Assembly: GCF_014904735.1 (NCBI RefSeq)
Contig: NZ_JACZCR010000003.1
Span: 62,001 to 126,000, forward strand
Source: Microbulbifer hainanensis
GTDB lineage: Bacteria > Pseudomonadota > Gammaproteobacteria > Pseudomonadales > Cellvibrionaceae
DNA length: 64,000 nt
Direction of reading: 5' to 3'
The notes below the pieces were generated by a model that saw only the letters and a list, made by a program, of their open reading frames with translations, was not told the DNA's origin and did not search any database. Numbering within the stretch: the stretch's first letter is position 1; every line of letters begins with the position of its first letter. This document shows, piece by piece, positions 7,954-16,684 of this stretch. The position numbers and the translations under genes are program-made.

Positions 7954-10377
7954 CTAGAAATTGTATGTCAAGTTGGCAAACAATACCCGCGGGCGGGCAT
8001 AGGCGGCCTCGGCGTAACCACTGCCGGAACTGAGAGATGAATTGCCAGATACGCGGTACTCTTCATCCGTGGCATTATTAGCACCGACAACAAGTTTCCA
8101 GTCAGCGTCCGGCGCCTCCACCGCGACAGATAAGTCAACTACGGCATAAGAGTCCATCTGCGCAATCAACGCAGTATTGCTTGCGTCGAAGAAAACCGGA
8201 TCGCTATAGGAAATATCTACGCGTGGCGACACCAGGTAGGTGCCCAGATCCAGGTTATACCCCACCCCGACATTGCCCTGTAATTCAGGCGAGAACGGGA
8301 GCTGATTACCCTGGGCAACACCCGAATTGACCGGTCGGCCCGGCACCACAATTTCCGCGGTTTCATCGATGGATGAATCGAGATAGCCGAGCCCACCTTC
8401 CACTATCCAGTTATCGCTGGGCAGCCAGGTGAACTCTAGCTCGGCACCATCAATGGAGGCCTTACCAGCATTGAATATCCAGGGCGCAATAAATACCCGG
8501 TAGGTGAATTGCAGGTCGGTGTAATCGGACGAGAACACAGCACCGTTGACCCGCAGGCTGTCGCTCAAATCCGACTTGAAGCCGAGCTCGTAAGTCTTGA
8601 CCTCTTCCTGATCAAATTGGTGACCGGCCTCCAGATCTGACTCCGTCAGAGCGAAATTGAAGGTCGAGTTCCAGCCGCCACCTTTAAAGCCTTCCGAGTA
8701 GCTTCCATACACCATTGTTGTATCGGAGACGTTGTAGCTCAGGCTTCCGGAAACAGTGGTTGCGGAAAAGTCTGCCTCGTAACGCTTTTTAGGCAGGTAC
8801 TTGACTTCAGGATCGATGTAATCGAACTGGTCGGGAATCGATGCCTTGGTTTCCTCGGTACGGCGTATACCCAGTGTTGCACTGAGCGTTTCAGTAACGT
8901 CGTACGTCAGTTGTCCAAACATGGCGACGGACTGGTTATCAGTTATGTTGTTGTCACTGTCCAGGTGACAACGGTCAGTTCCCTCCCCACAGGAGAACCC
9001 GGATGGCCGATCAGCCACCTGGACCTTCAGGATATCGGTGACCGTTTCATCGTAATAGTAGAGTCCGGCCACCGCGGTCAGACTCTCACTTTCGTAGTTG
9101 AGCTGAAACTCCTGGGAGAACTGGTCACCTGAAGAGTCAAAGTCCGTGTGCAGTATCGTGAATGGGGTATTATCCGCGTCGCGCTTGCCGGTCCACGCCA
9201 GCTCACGGTACGAGGTAATTGACTTCAGCGTTGTGCTGTCGTTGAGGGACCACTCGAGATTTGTAGAAATACCGCGATTATCCAGAGTACTCTCGACCGG
9301 ATAAGTACCGTTGCTCGCATAGGGGCCAGCGTCCCACTGGCTGTTAACGCAGCGGGGGTCGGCATTCTCGCCGACGTAACCCCTGGGGCCGCCGCCAGCT
9401 GTCAGCAAGCCCGACACATCCAGTGCCGACCCATCTGCAGTTTCAACCGGTCTTCCGGGCGGTCCAGGTTGGGCAATCCACGCATCGGGACAACCCGCGC
9501 CAACACTCTGGTTAGCCCCGAACCAGGCTGCATCAGCGCTGGTGTCATTAACATCGGTATTGTTGTTGTAACCGGCAAAAACCAGAGGGGAGCCGTTTTC
9601 GTCGGCTTCCGTATAATCGAGGTTCAATTTGGCCCGGAAACTGTCGCTCGGCTCGAACACCAACTTGCCGGTAAGGGTCATGTTATTGGTATCACCGAGA
9701 TCGGTACCGTCAGATACGCGGATCACATAACCATCCTGCTGCTTGGAACCAATGGTGAAACGGGTTTTCAGCGTGTCGGAAACCGGCAGGTCTACCGCGC
9801 CGAATACTTCAAACAGGCCGTCCTCGCCCATGCCAACTCTGGCCTTTCCGCCCAGCTCATCTCCCGGCTCAGTTGTGCTCAGCAGTACTGCGCCGCCGAT
9901 AGTATTGCGGCCAAATAGCGTACCCTGCGGGCCGCGAAGGACTTGGACATTGGCGATATCGCGCATTTCCATGCTTCCGCCAACCGACTGCCCCATATAC
10001 ACGTCATCGATATAGAGACCTACCCCGGGATCCGTATTGGCACGGGCACTGATCTGGCCGACACCACGAATAAAAATCACCGAGGAGTTATTGTTCCCCG
10101 CCAGGGGGGCATTGTTGCTGAACTGGAGGTTTGGAGTAATTTTCCCGATATCATCGGAACTGTTGATCTGGCGCCTCTCCAGCATATCTCCGCTAAATGC
10201 GGTGACTGCGATAGGTACTTCCTGGAGGTTTTCCTCTACTTTACGTGCGGTCACGGTTACTTCTTCGATCGCATAAGCGCTCTTGCTCTCCTGAGCGAAA
10301 GCCAGGTTGGCGACAGCCACACCGGCAGACAGCACACTCACCGCAGGCAATAAACCCCTAAATTTATTATTGTTCAC
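7954..10377 (-). CDS. TonB-dependent outer-membrane receptor, probable aromatic-acid uptake
   Basis: The 807-residue protein starts at GTG after a purine-rich site (GGGAGG). It has a signal peptide (residues 1-29, ending LAFAQ), a TonB-box-like IEEVTVTARK, a plug domain with FIRGVGQ, DDVYMGQ and VLRGPQGTLFGRNTIGGAV, and a long beta-barrel ending in the aromatic YNF typical of barrels. Gallate clusters in Pseudomonas use an OprD-type porin (GalP), so a TonB-dependent receptor would imply energised outer-membrane uptake, as described for lignin-derived aromatics in Sphingobium. Gene position next to the regulator and the conserved 69-bp element supports coregulation. The ligand is inferred and a siderophore role cannot be excluded. 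Confidence 0.9.
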   Translation of the reverse strand: MNNNKFRGLLPAVSVLSAGVAVANLAFAQESKSAYAIEEVTVTARKVEENLQEVPIAVTAFSGDMLERRQINSSDDIGKITPNLQFSNNAPLAGNNNSSVIFIRGVGQISARANTDPGVGLYIDDVYMGQSVGGSMEMRDIANVQVLRGPQGTLFGRNTIGGAVLLSTTEPGDELGGKARVGMGEDGLFEVFGAVDLPVSDTLKTRFTIGSKQQDGYVIRVSDGTDLGDTNNMTLTGKLVFEPSDSFRAKLNLDYTEADENGSPLVFAGYNNNTDVNDTSADAAWFGANQSVGAGCPDAWIAQPGPPGRPVETADGSALDVSGLLTAGGGPRGYVGENADPRCVNSQWDAGPYASNGTYPVESTLDNRGISTNLEWSLNDSTTLKSITSYRELAWTGKRDADNTPFTILHTDFDSSGDQFSQEFQLNYESESLTAVAGLYYYDETVTDILKVQVADRPSGFSCGEGTDRCHLDSDNNITDNQSVAMFGQLTYDVTETLSATLGIRRTEETKASIPDQFDYIDPEVKYLPKKRYEADFSATTVSGSLSYNVSDTTMVYGSYSEGFKGGGWNSTFNFALTESDLEAGHQFDQEEVKTYELGFKSDLSDSLRVNGAVFSSDYTDLQFTYRVFIAPWIFNAGKASIDGAELEFTWLPSDNWIVEGGLGYLDSSIDETAEIVVPGRPVNSGVAQGNQLPFSPELQGNVGVGYNLDLGTYLVSPRVDISYSDPVFFDASNTALIAQMDSYAVVDLSVAVEAPDADWKLVVGANNATDEEYRVSGNSSLSSGSGYAEAAYARPRVLFANLTYNF

Positions 10378-10538
10378 AGGAACCCTCCCTTGGGTTATTG
10401 GCGTTATTTTATTTTAATTTGCACTTCTCGCTTTCTCTCAATCACCCGAACACGACAAAATCAGACACGATTATGAACGTGTTTGATGATGGCTATTGAT
10501 TGCCATTTTTTAATAAGGTGATTTATTTTTTTGTACCT

Positions 10539-10607
10539 AGATCCTAGGGAGAGGGTGGTAGCTGGTCTAATGCATTCGAGTTGTTCAACCATGAAAAAAA
10601 GTTTCTG
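10539..10607. promoter_or_regulatory. Copy 2 of the 69-bp conserved element in the receptor/regulator divergent promoter region
   Basis: This copy pairs with 5102-5170 (54/69 identical, no gaps). It lies 162 nt upstream of the receptor start on the minus strand and 69 nt upstream of the regulator's preferred start on the plus strand, so it can serve both. It has an internal TCCTAGGGA near-palindrome and ends in a run of seven A bases. The rest of the 298-nt intergenic space is A/T-rich and shows no ORF. Confidence 0.6.
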
Positions 10608-10675
10608 ACAGTAGTACGCCGAAACTGACGGGCTGTACCTATTCCGTTATGCTAGGAAAAAATATAAAGGTTACG

Positions 10676-11917
10676 ATGCCTACCATGCACCTCTCGCCTA
10701 ACGATTTACCCGGCTTACGCCAGCTAAAGGCGGCGCGTCACGTAGCAGATTGCGGCAGCCTTACCCATGCGGCAGAACTACTCAACCGCTCCCAGTCAGC
10801 AATTACCAAAGCACTCAATCAACTGGAAGCTCACGTGGGAAAACGCCTGTTCGACCGCACCGCCCACGGGGTTATCCCCACCGCAGCGGGTAACTTACTG
10901 GTAGAACGGGTACGGCAAGTGGAGGCAGAATTTGCCTCCGCCGGCGCGGCATGGGCACAGTTACGGGACACCCCCCGCCGCCACAACCCGATCTTTTCCA
11001 TGGATATCAGCCACAGGCGTCTTTCCGCCCTGGTCGCAGTATTCGAACTAGGGGATGTAAGTCGGGCCGCCAGCCAACTGCGCGTGACGCGGGCGTCGAT
11101 AAACGCTTCCGTGCGCGAACTGGAGTCACTGCTGGAGGCCCCCCTGTTCGAAGCACACCGACCGACTGTCCTCTGCGAAACCCTGGTCGGCCACATCAAG
11201 CTGGCTTTTTCACTAATCCGGCACGGTCTGGATGACATAGCAAGCCTGGAGGGCGAGATTCGAGGTCGCGTGGTCGTAGGCACCCTACCCTATTCTCGGA
11301 CCCTGCTGGCACCGCGGACAATTCACCGGGTATTGGAGAGTCACCCGCTGGTACAGATCAGCACCCAGGAGGGGCCCTACGGCTTGCTGGAGTCCTCGTT
11401 GCGCAATGGCGACCTCGATCTGATTATTGGTGCCACCCGCGATCTCGAAAATTCCGCCACCCTCGCCACAGAAACACTGTTTGAGGACAAGCTGGCAGTC
11501 GTGGCCCGAGGTGGGCACCCTCTGACCGGGAAGCAAGAACTGGAATTGCTAGACCTGATGGAATTCGGATGGGTACTGCCAGCCCGCAGTACCCCCGCGC
11601 GCCGATTATTCGACCGCTACCTGGCCGAGCGCGGGTTACCACTTCCGGCCCAAACCGTGGAAACCAGTTCCCTATCCACGGTGCGCGGCCTGCTGCTTGA
11701 GAGTGACCGTGTGGCACTGCTTTCCGGTCGCCAGGTGTATTATGATGAACGTGCAGGGTTGCTGCAGACTTTACCGATTGACCTGCATGACACTTACCGT
11801 CCCATTGGGATTACACTCAGGCGTCACACCACGCCTTCGCCGGCCGCGCGCGTATTGATAGCGCAACTTCACGAATGTGCAGAAGAGACCAGCGACCTGG
11901 TTTCCGCAAGCTACTGA
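10676..11917 (+). CDS. galR: LysR-family regulator with two tandem HTH units, probable gallate cluster activator
   Basis: I prefer the ATG at 10676 (AAAGG five nt upstream) over the one at 10649, giving 413 residues, about 100 more than a usual LysR protein. The extra length comes from a duplicated DNA-binding unit. Residues 9-90 are a canonical LysR HTH (GSLTHAAELLNRSQSAIT, then KRLFDRTAHG). A second LysR-like unit follows at about 105-170 (LGDVSRAASQLRVTRASI, then LFEAHRPTVL). The remaining residues form the periplasmic-binding-like effector domain (VVVGTLPYSR, DLDLIIGATRD, ARSTPARRLFD). It is transcribed away from the gallate/protocatechuate genes, the classic LysR arrangement. An aromatic inducer such as gallate or a pathway intermediate is inferred. 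The symbol reflects context rather than proven orthology. Confidence 0.82.
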   Translation: MPTMHLSPNDLPGLRQLKAARHVADCGSLTHAAELLNRSQSAITKALNQLEAHVGKRLFDRTAHGVIPTAAGNLLVERVRQVEAEFASAGAAWAQLRDTPRRHNPIFSMDISHRRLSALVAVFELGDVSRAASQLRVTRASINASVRELESLLEAPLFEAHRPTVLCETLVGHIKLAFSLIRHGLDDIASLEGEIRGRVVVGTLPYSRTLLAPRTIHRVLESHPLVQISTQEGPYGLLESSLRNGDLDLIIGATRDLENSATLATETLFEDKLAVVARGGHPLTGKQELELLDLMEFGWVLPARSTPARRLFDRYLAERGLPLPAQTVETSSLSTVRGLLLESDRVALLSGRQVYYDERAGLLQTLPIDLHDTYRPIGITLRRHTTPSPAARVLIAQLHECAEETSDLVSASY

Positions 11918-12071
11918 CGTAGTCCCTGCATTCGTAGCAATATTGTTTCGCTGGCGGACCCTGATCCGCCAGAGAAAGCGGGGCAGACGGCGACAGTTAA
12001 GCAATTCACGCCTTTCCAATGGCCACCAATCTCCAATGGTAATCCCGCATGCGGGCCTGATTAGCGCTGAT

Positions 12072-12560
12072 ATGAAAATCACCCTGCTAACCCACGAACG
12101 CGAACTCGAGCGTAAGACCAATACCGGCGCGCTGGCCCTGGAACAATGTGGCAACCTGGTGAAACGCGTTGTCTGGGCACGCAGGGAGCCGGATGCGGCG
12201 CTGGTGGAGGCAATTGAACGAGGCAAGGCGGTACTGGTATATCCCGGCGAAGATGCGCCTCCCGCGCCGCTCGAGGACTACGAGCAGGTAATACTGATCG
12301 ACGCCACCTGGCAGGAGGCGCGAAAGATCTACAACCGCAGCCCCTATTTACAGTCCGCACCACGCGCGGTTATTGAGGCGGCCGGCAGCTCCAGCTATCG
12401 CCTGCGCCGCAACCAGCCGGAGGGCGGCCTCTGTACCGCCGAGTGCGTGATCGAGATATTGTACCGATGCGGTGAGACAGAAGCCGCTGAGCAGCTAGCG
12501 GATACCTATGCACAATTCAACCAGCCGCTGCAGCTTCGCAATGAGAAGAAGGGGAATTGA
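12072..12560 (+). CDS. DTW domain protein (TapT/YfiP-like tRNA aminocarboxypropyltransferase family), short form
   Basis: I start at the ATG at 12072 because homology begins there; longer starts add unrelated residues. The 162-residue product has the DTW-family core LIDATWQEARKIYNRSPYL, then SSYRLRRNQPEGGLCTAE. Family members such as E. coli TapT transfer the aminocarboxypropyl group of SAM to a uridine in tRNA. The family usually carries an N-terminal CxxC-type cysteine cluster, which is absent here, and the DTW triad reads D77-A78-T79-W80. It is a single gene between the regulator and a convergent Spy-like gene. The methyl-group-donor chemistry is family knowledge, and the tRNA target is not predictable from this sequence. 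Confidence 0.78.
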   Translation: MKITLLTHERELERKTNTGALALEQCGNLVKRVVWARREPDAALVEAIERGKAVLVYPGEDAPPAPLEDYEQVILIDATWQEARKIYNRSPYLQSAPRAVIEAAGSSSYRLRRNQPEGGLCTAECVIEILYRCGETEAAEQLADTYAQFNQPLQLRNEKKGN

Positions 12561-12613
12561 GGGAACCCGTATAAGGGGTTGCCGTTCGGGGCGGGGACTT
12601 TAAACAAGTTGCG

Positions 12614-12643
12614 GCGCGGTCAGCAGCGCTAACCGGGCCGCGC
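12614..12643. terminator. Possible bidirectional terminator between convergent genes
   Basis: Arms GCGCGG (12614-12619) and CCGCGC (12638-12643) enclose a second partly paired segment (GGTCAGC/GCTAACC), followed by CTTTAAA. It sits between the DTW gene stop and the stop of the convergent Spy-like gene. The bulge makes it weaker than a textbook terminator. Confidence 0.4.
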
Positions 12644-12659
12644 TTTAAAGATCACAGCA

Positions 12660-13178
12660 TCAGCTGTCCATCTGTTGCGCCTTGCGCGCCTCCAGGCGAT
12701 CTTGCATTCTCTGCTGGTGTTTCTCCATGCGCTTCTGCTTCAGTGTTTCCAGCTCCGCCTTCTGTTCGTCAGTCAGTACCGCGAGAAACTGCTGGCGGCT
12801 TTCATGGCGCTGCTGCATCTTCTGGATCTCTAGGGCGCCCAGTTCAGCGGCGTAGCCGTCCAGTGCCGACTGGTCGACCCCCTCGCGCAGGGCAACCTGG
12901 ATCTGCTTGCGCAGTTTGTGCGCCTGCTGTCGCAGCGCCATGCGCTCGCCCTGATTAGCCTCGCGGTCAGCGCGGATCTGCGCCTTCTGGCCCTCGGTCA
13001 ACGCCAGCTGCTCGGCCATCTTGTCGAAACGCTGCTCCATAAACTGGGCACTATGACCATGTCCGTGGCCATGTTTATGTGCGTGATCGACGTCGGCGGC
13101 GATACTCAGTGCCGGAACGCTCACTACCGCGGCGAAGCCGAGACTGGCGATGACTTTTTTCCAGTTTTGATTGTTCAT
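12660..13178 (-). CDS. Periplasmic Spy/CpxP-family (LTxxQ) protein
   Basis: The 172-residue product has a signal peptide (residues 1-28, ending SIAADV), then a His-rich stretch (HAHKHGHGHGHS) and a mostly helical, charged body with two LTxxQ-type motifs: LTEGQKAQIRADRE and LTDEQKAELETL. Spy and CpxP are stress-induced periplasmic chaperones of this fold. The histidine cluster suggests divalent metal binding, as in the related CnrX/ZraP group, but that is inference. No two-component system is adjacent, so the inducing system must lie elsewhere. It is divergently oriented from the glutamine-synthetase-like gene with 277 nt between. Confidence 0.82.
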   Translation of the reverse strand: MNNQNWKKVIASLGFAAVVSVPALSIAADVDHAHKHGHGHGHSAQFMEQRFDKMAEQLALTEGQKAQIRADREANQGERMALRQQAHKLRKQIQVALREGVDQSALDGYAAELGALEIQKMQQRHESRQQFLAVLTDEQKAELETLKQKRMEKHQQRMQDRLEARKAQQMDS

Positions 13179-13455
13179 AACAAGCTCCTTACGGTTAATC
13201 GGGCAATCACTGAATGTGTAGTTTGATCATCGGTTACCGATACTGAACGGCCACTGAACCTGTTGGCCGTGCCGTTTGTATCGACAGGGTCAGCATAGCG
13301 AGCCGAATGTCAGGGAGGGCTAACGCTGGTTAATCTTTGTCAAGAATCGTCATCTGAAGCAGTCCAGATCTCGGGCCAACCCTTATCTAAACCACCCGTC
13401 TCATTGACATATCATTTACACTGTTGGCACTAATCTTTACCCCGCTGGAGTTACC

Positions 13456-14844
13456 ATGAGTCAGTCTGATAGCCGTGCCTGGCTGGACGAGTTACCCGCA
13501 GCCTTTCAGGCTTATCGCAATGGCCGCAGAGTGGATGAGGTGGAATGCATCATTCCCGACCTGAACGGTATGTCCCGTGGCAAGGCGATGCCACTGAAAA
13601 ACTTCGCACCGGACAAGCCGATCTTCCTGCCGATTTCTATCTTTTACCAGACCATCACCGGCCAGGATGTGGAGATGGATATCGTCAACCAGTGGGCCGA
13701 AAGCGATATGGTGCTGGTGCCGGATATGTCCACGGCGATGGCGGCCCCCTGGGCCAAGCAGCCGACCTTGCAGATCATCCACGACCTGCGGGATTTCGAC
13801 GGCAATCCAGTTTTATGTGCCCCGAGGAACGTGTTGAAGCACGTGATCGGCTTATATCGGCAGCAAGGCTGGAAGCCCGTTGTTGCTCCCGAGCTGGAGT
13901 TCTACCTGACCCAACCGAATATCGATCCGAATGAACCGATTCAGCCGCCCGTCGGTCGCAACGGGCGTTCCGGCACGGCGCTGCAATCCTATTCGATGTC
14001 GGCGGTCGATGAATACGGCCCGGTGATCGATACCATTTACGATTATGCCGAGGCTGCCGGCCTGCATATCGACTCGGTGATCCAGGAAGATGGTGCGGGC
14101 CAGGTTGAGTTCAATCTCACCCACGGAGATCCACTGCTGCTGGCGGACCAGGTCTTTTATTTCAAGCGCATCATTAAAGAAGCAGCGCTGAACAACGGCA
14201 TGTTCGCCACCTTCATGGCCAAGCCCATGCGCGATCAGCCCGGAAGCGCCATGCATGTGCACCAGAGTGTGGTGGATATTGCCAGCGGGCAGAATATATT
14301 CTCCGATGAGCACGGCAATGCGACAGAGCTATTCCGGTACTTTATCGGTGGCACGCAAAAACACCTTATTGAAGTGATGCCGTTTATTGCCCCCAACGTG
14401 AATTCCTATCGGCGGTTTGAATCCGCAGCCAACTCCAGCGCGCCAACCAATATTGCCTGGGGCTACGACAACCGTGCCACGGGCCTGCGCGTGCCACATT
14501 CCGGGGCCCAGGATCGCCGCCTGGAGAACCGTGTGATCGGCGTGGATACCAATCCGTACCTGTCCATCGCCGCGAGCCTGATCTGCGGCTACCTGGGCAT
14601 GATGAACAAAGTCGAACCGGGAGCGCCGGCCGAGGGCGAGCTGGATGATCAGCAGCGGGCTCAGTCATATATTCCCACGACCTTCGATGAGGCTCTGCGT
14701 ATTTTCGCCGATGCGGAAGAGGTTCATCAGGGCCTGGGCAAGGACTTCTGCCAGCTGTATGCGGAAGTCAAACTGGAGGAACTGCGACAGTTCCACCGGG
14801 AGATCTCACCATGGGAGCGCGAACACCTGCTGTTGAATGTGTAA
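13456..14844 (+). CDS. puuA: Glutamine synthetase family protein, probable gamma-glutamylpolyamine synthetase (PuuA-like)
   Basis: The 462-residue product has the GS beta-grasp N-terminal domain (VECIIPDLNGMSRGKAMP) and catalytic domain with VVAPELEFYL, EDGAGQVEFNL, FMAKPMRDQPGSAMHVHQS, APNVNSYRRFE and ENRVIGVDTNPYL. The LNGMSRGK and NSYRRFE signatures align better with PuuA (glutamate-putrescine ligase) than with ammonia-assimilating GlnA. PuuA ligates glutamate to putrescine with ATP, the first step of the Puu route. No other puu genes are near, so the amine substrate could be different. Start ATG with GGAG nine nt upstream (CTGGAGTTACC). Confidence 0.85.
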   Translation: MSQSDSRAWLDELPAAFQAYRNGRRVDEVECIIPDLNGMSRGKAMPLKNFAPDKPIFLPISIFYQTITGQDVEMDIVNQWAESDMVLVPDMSTAMAAPWAKQPTLQIIHDLRDFDGNPVLCAPRNVLKHVIGLYRQQGWKPVVAPELEFYLTQPNIDPNEPIQPPVGRNGRSGTALQSYSMSAVDEYGPVIDTIYDYAEAAGLHIDSVIQEDGAGQVEFNLTHGDPLLLADQVFYFKRIIKEAALNNGMFATFMAKPMRDQPGSAMHVHQSVVDIASGQNIFSDEHGNATELFRYFIGGTQKHLIEVMPFIAPNVNSYRRFESAANSSAPTNIAWGYDNRATGLRVPHSGAQDRRLENRVIGVDTNPYLSIAASLICGYLGMMNKVEPGAPAEGELDDQQRAQSYIPTTFDEALRIFADAEEVHQGLGKDFCQLYAEVKLEELRQFHREISPWEREHLLLNV

Positions 14845-15033
14845 GTGCTAGCGGGCCTCCGTTGCTGACATATTTCACAACACTGGACATATGCCAGCTC
14901 AATGGGCTGGAGGCTCGGCAGGCCGATGGTTGAATACCGCTGTTACCGGCAAGAAAATAAGGGCAAGTTGAACTACCCTGTTTATTCAGAAAATTGCGGC
15001 ATCAAAGCAAAACATTTTATGGGAGAAAAAATA

Positions 15034-15444
15034 ATGAAAATAACCGTAGAGGCCCAGGTAGCAGCGCCTATCGCCCAGGTCTGGAAGGCGTACACCACGC
15101 CCGAAGATATCACCCAGTGGAACGCCGCCTCCGATGACTGGCATACCACCCGCGCCACGGTTGACTTGCGCGAGGGCGGTGCCTTCTGTTCGCGCATGGA
15201 GGCCAAGGACGGCAGCATGGGTTTTGACTTTGAAGGAACCTATACCAAGGTCGTCGAAAACAGCCTGATCGAGTACGCTTTTGGCGGCCGCGAGGCGCAG
15301 GTAGAGTTTATCGATGGCGAGGACGCGGTGACGGTACGGGCGAGCTTCGACAGCGAGCACACCCACTCCATCGAGCAGCAGCGGGAGGGCTGGCAAAGCA
15401 TCCTGAATAACTTCAAGCGGCATGTGGAAGCTGTGACCGCATAG
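15034..15444 (+). CDS. SRPBCC / AHSA1-type ligand-binding domain protein
   Basis: I choose the ATG at 15034, preceded by GGGAG eight nt upstream; 15019 is an alternative. The 136-residue product begins MKITVEAQVAAPIAQVWKAY, followed by TPEDITQWN and DWHTTRATVDLREGGAFC, and ends with EQQREGWQSILNNFKRHVEA. This is the START/Bet v1-like fold of the activator-of-Hsp90 homology family, also called polyketide cyclase/SRPBCC. Such proteins bind hydrophobic ligands in a cavity; no catalytic residues are predictable. It is a single gene, followed by a strong hairpin. Confidence 0.85.
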   Translation: MKITVEAQVAAPIAQVWKAYTTPEDITQWNAASDDWHTTRATVDLREGGAFCSRMEAKDGSMGFDFEGTYTKVVENSLIEYAFGGREAQVEFIDGEDAVTVRASFDSEHTHSIEQQREGWQSILNNFKRHVEAVTA

Positions 15445-15475
15445 TACTGCCCGTTATCCCACCTCTATCAATGGA

Positions 15476-15517
15476 GGGCAAAGTCGGATGATGAAACCGG
15501 AATCTCCGACTTTGCCC
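15476..15517 (+). terminator. Hairpin after the SRPBCC gene
   Basis: A perfect 13-bp inverted repeat (15476-15488 and 15505-15517, 16-nt loop) lies about 30 nt past the stop codon. There is no clear T-tract. The 300 nt between the SRPBCC and NlpC genes hold nothing else that I can recognise. Confidence 0.5.
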
Positions 15518-15744
15518 CGATCAGATACATTGGGTCTCGGCCACTATCTTTCCTGTTCGACATTCAGCAGGCATTCAGGTCAAAAATTGCACTATAGGTC
15601 CATTGATCGCCTGTTGAACCCTCCGCCAGAGAGCCACAACTGCAGGCAATCGCTCCAGCCCCCCGGCCGGTTCTACGAGATAAGCAATACCGGGATTCTG
15701 CCCCAGCTACGGGCACAATGCGTATTCTACGCAGGGAATGACGT

Positions 15745-16278
15745 ATGCCTAAGAAACTGCTGCTGATCCTCCTCCTGTCCCTAACCACGTTGACAGCGGG
15801 TTGCAGTCTGGCGCCCTACCAGCAGTCCCCACATAGAGCCCTGCCGCCAAGCACACAGGAACCGATCCGCAGCGATTCCGCAGCGATAAAGAAGAAAATA
15901 TATTCCCAGTATCGCAAATGGAAAGGTACAAGATACTCGCTCGGAGGCATGAGCAGGCGCGGTATAGATTGCTCCGGATTGGTTTACATCACTTACCGTG
16001 ACCAGCTCGACATTGAGCTCCCGCGCACGACCGAATATCAGGCCCAGGTGGGCAAGGCAGTCAAACGGAGCAACCTCCGCGCCGGTGACCTGGTATTCTT
16101 TAAAACCAGTCACAAAGTCAGACATGTGGGTATCTATATCGAGGATGGCAAGTTTTTTCATGCCTCGACCTCGAGGGGCGTCACCATTTCGGGGCTGACC
16201 GATTACTACTGGAAAGACCGATACTGGAAAGCGAGAAGAGTGGACTGGGACGAATATCCCGCCCCAAGGGCAAAGTAG
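15745..16278 (+). CDS. NlpC/P60-family cell-wall hydrolase, lipoprotein
   Basis: The 177-residue product has a lipoprotein signal with lipobox LTAGC (acylated C20), a short linker, and an NlpC/P60 domain at residues 50-165. Catalytic residues are C76 in GIDCSGLV, H127 in RHVGIYI and a third polar residue likely at H139 in FFHAS. The family (E. coli Spr/MepS, YafL) cuts peptide cross-links or stem peptides of murein. The size and layout resemble MepS. It is monocistronic as far as visible. The residue after the acylated cysteine is Ser, which predicts outer-membrane localisation under the +2 rule. Confidence 0.9.
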   Translation: MPKKLLLILLLSLTTLTAGCSLAPYQQSPHRALPPSTQEPIRSDSAAIKKKIYSQYRKWKGTRYSLGGMSRRGIDCSGLVYITYRDQLDIELPRTTEYQAQVGKAVKRSNLRAGDLVFFKTSHKVRHVGIYIEDGKFFHASTSRGVTISGLTDYYWKDRYWKARRVDWDEYPAPRAK

Positions 16279-16684
16279 CGCAGGCTTGAAAGCGTGGTGC
16301 CACATAGTGTGACGGAGCGCAAACTCTTCACACGTGAAATTACCGCCGCCGCGACTGCGTGCTTCCGCCTTGGAATTCCCCTCCTCCGATAAACATACCT
16401 TACGCGCCACAATGACAACTGGGAATACAATGTCAGCTTCTTATATCGGAATTCACGTTTACCGATTGCAAGTATTGGTATATTTTTTAAATTGACACCG
16501 TTAAAAAATTCTCGCCGCCACGGGGCAACCTGCCGGCCTCTGTACAGGAGTTAACGCCCGCTCATCGAATCGGTATCAGCAGACGAACGAATAATAACTA
16601 ATTCAAACTGGAGTTAGATCACTCCACAAAATGCTGTTCGACGCACAAAAAATATAAAACCGCAAAGCCGTCAAGGAGAAGACT
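16279..16684. other. 406-nt gap with no recognisable gene
   Basis: The left half is GC-rich and the right half is A/T-rich (around 16440-16520). No ORF with family resemblance, tRNA or clear hairpin is visible. The end carries AAGGAG at 16673, the ribosome binding site of the next gene. Confidence 0.5.

Noticed and set aside
15488-15766. A 92-codon frame between the SRPBCC and NlpC genes
   Set aside because: It starts inside a terminator-like hairpin, has no ribosome site and no protein-like composition, and overlaps the NlpC start.
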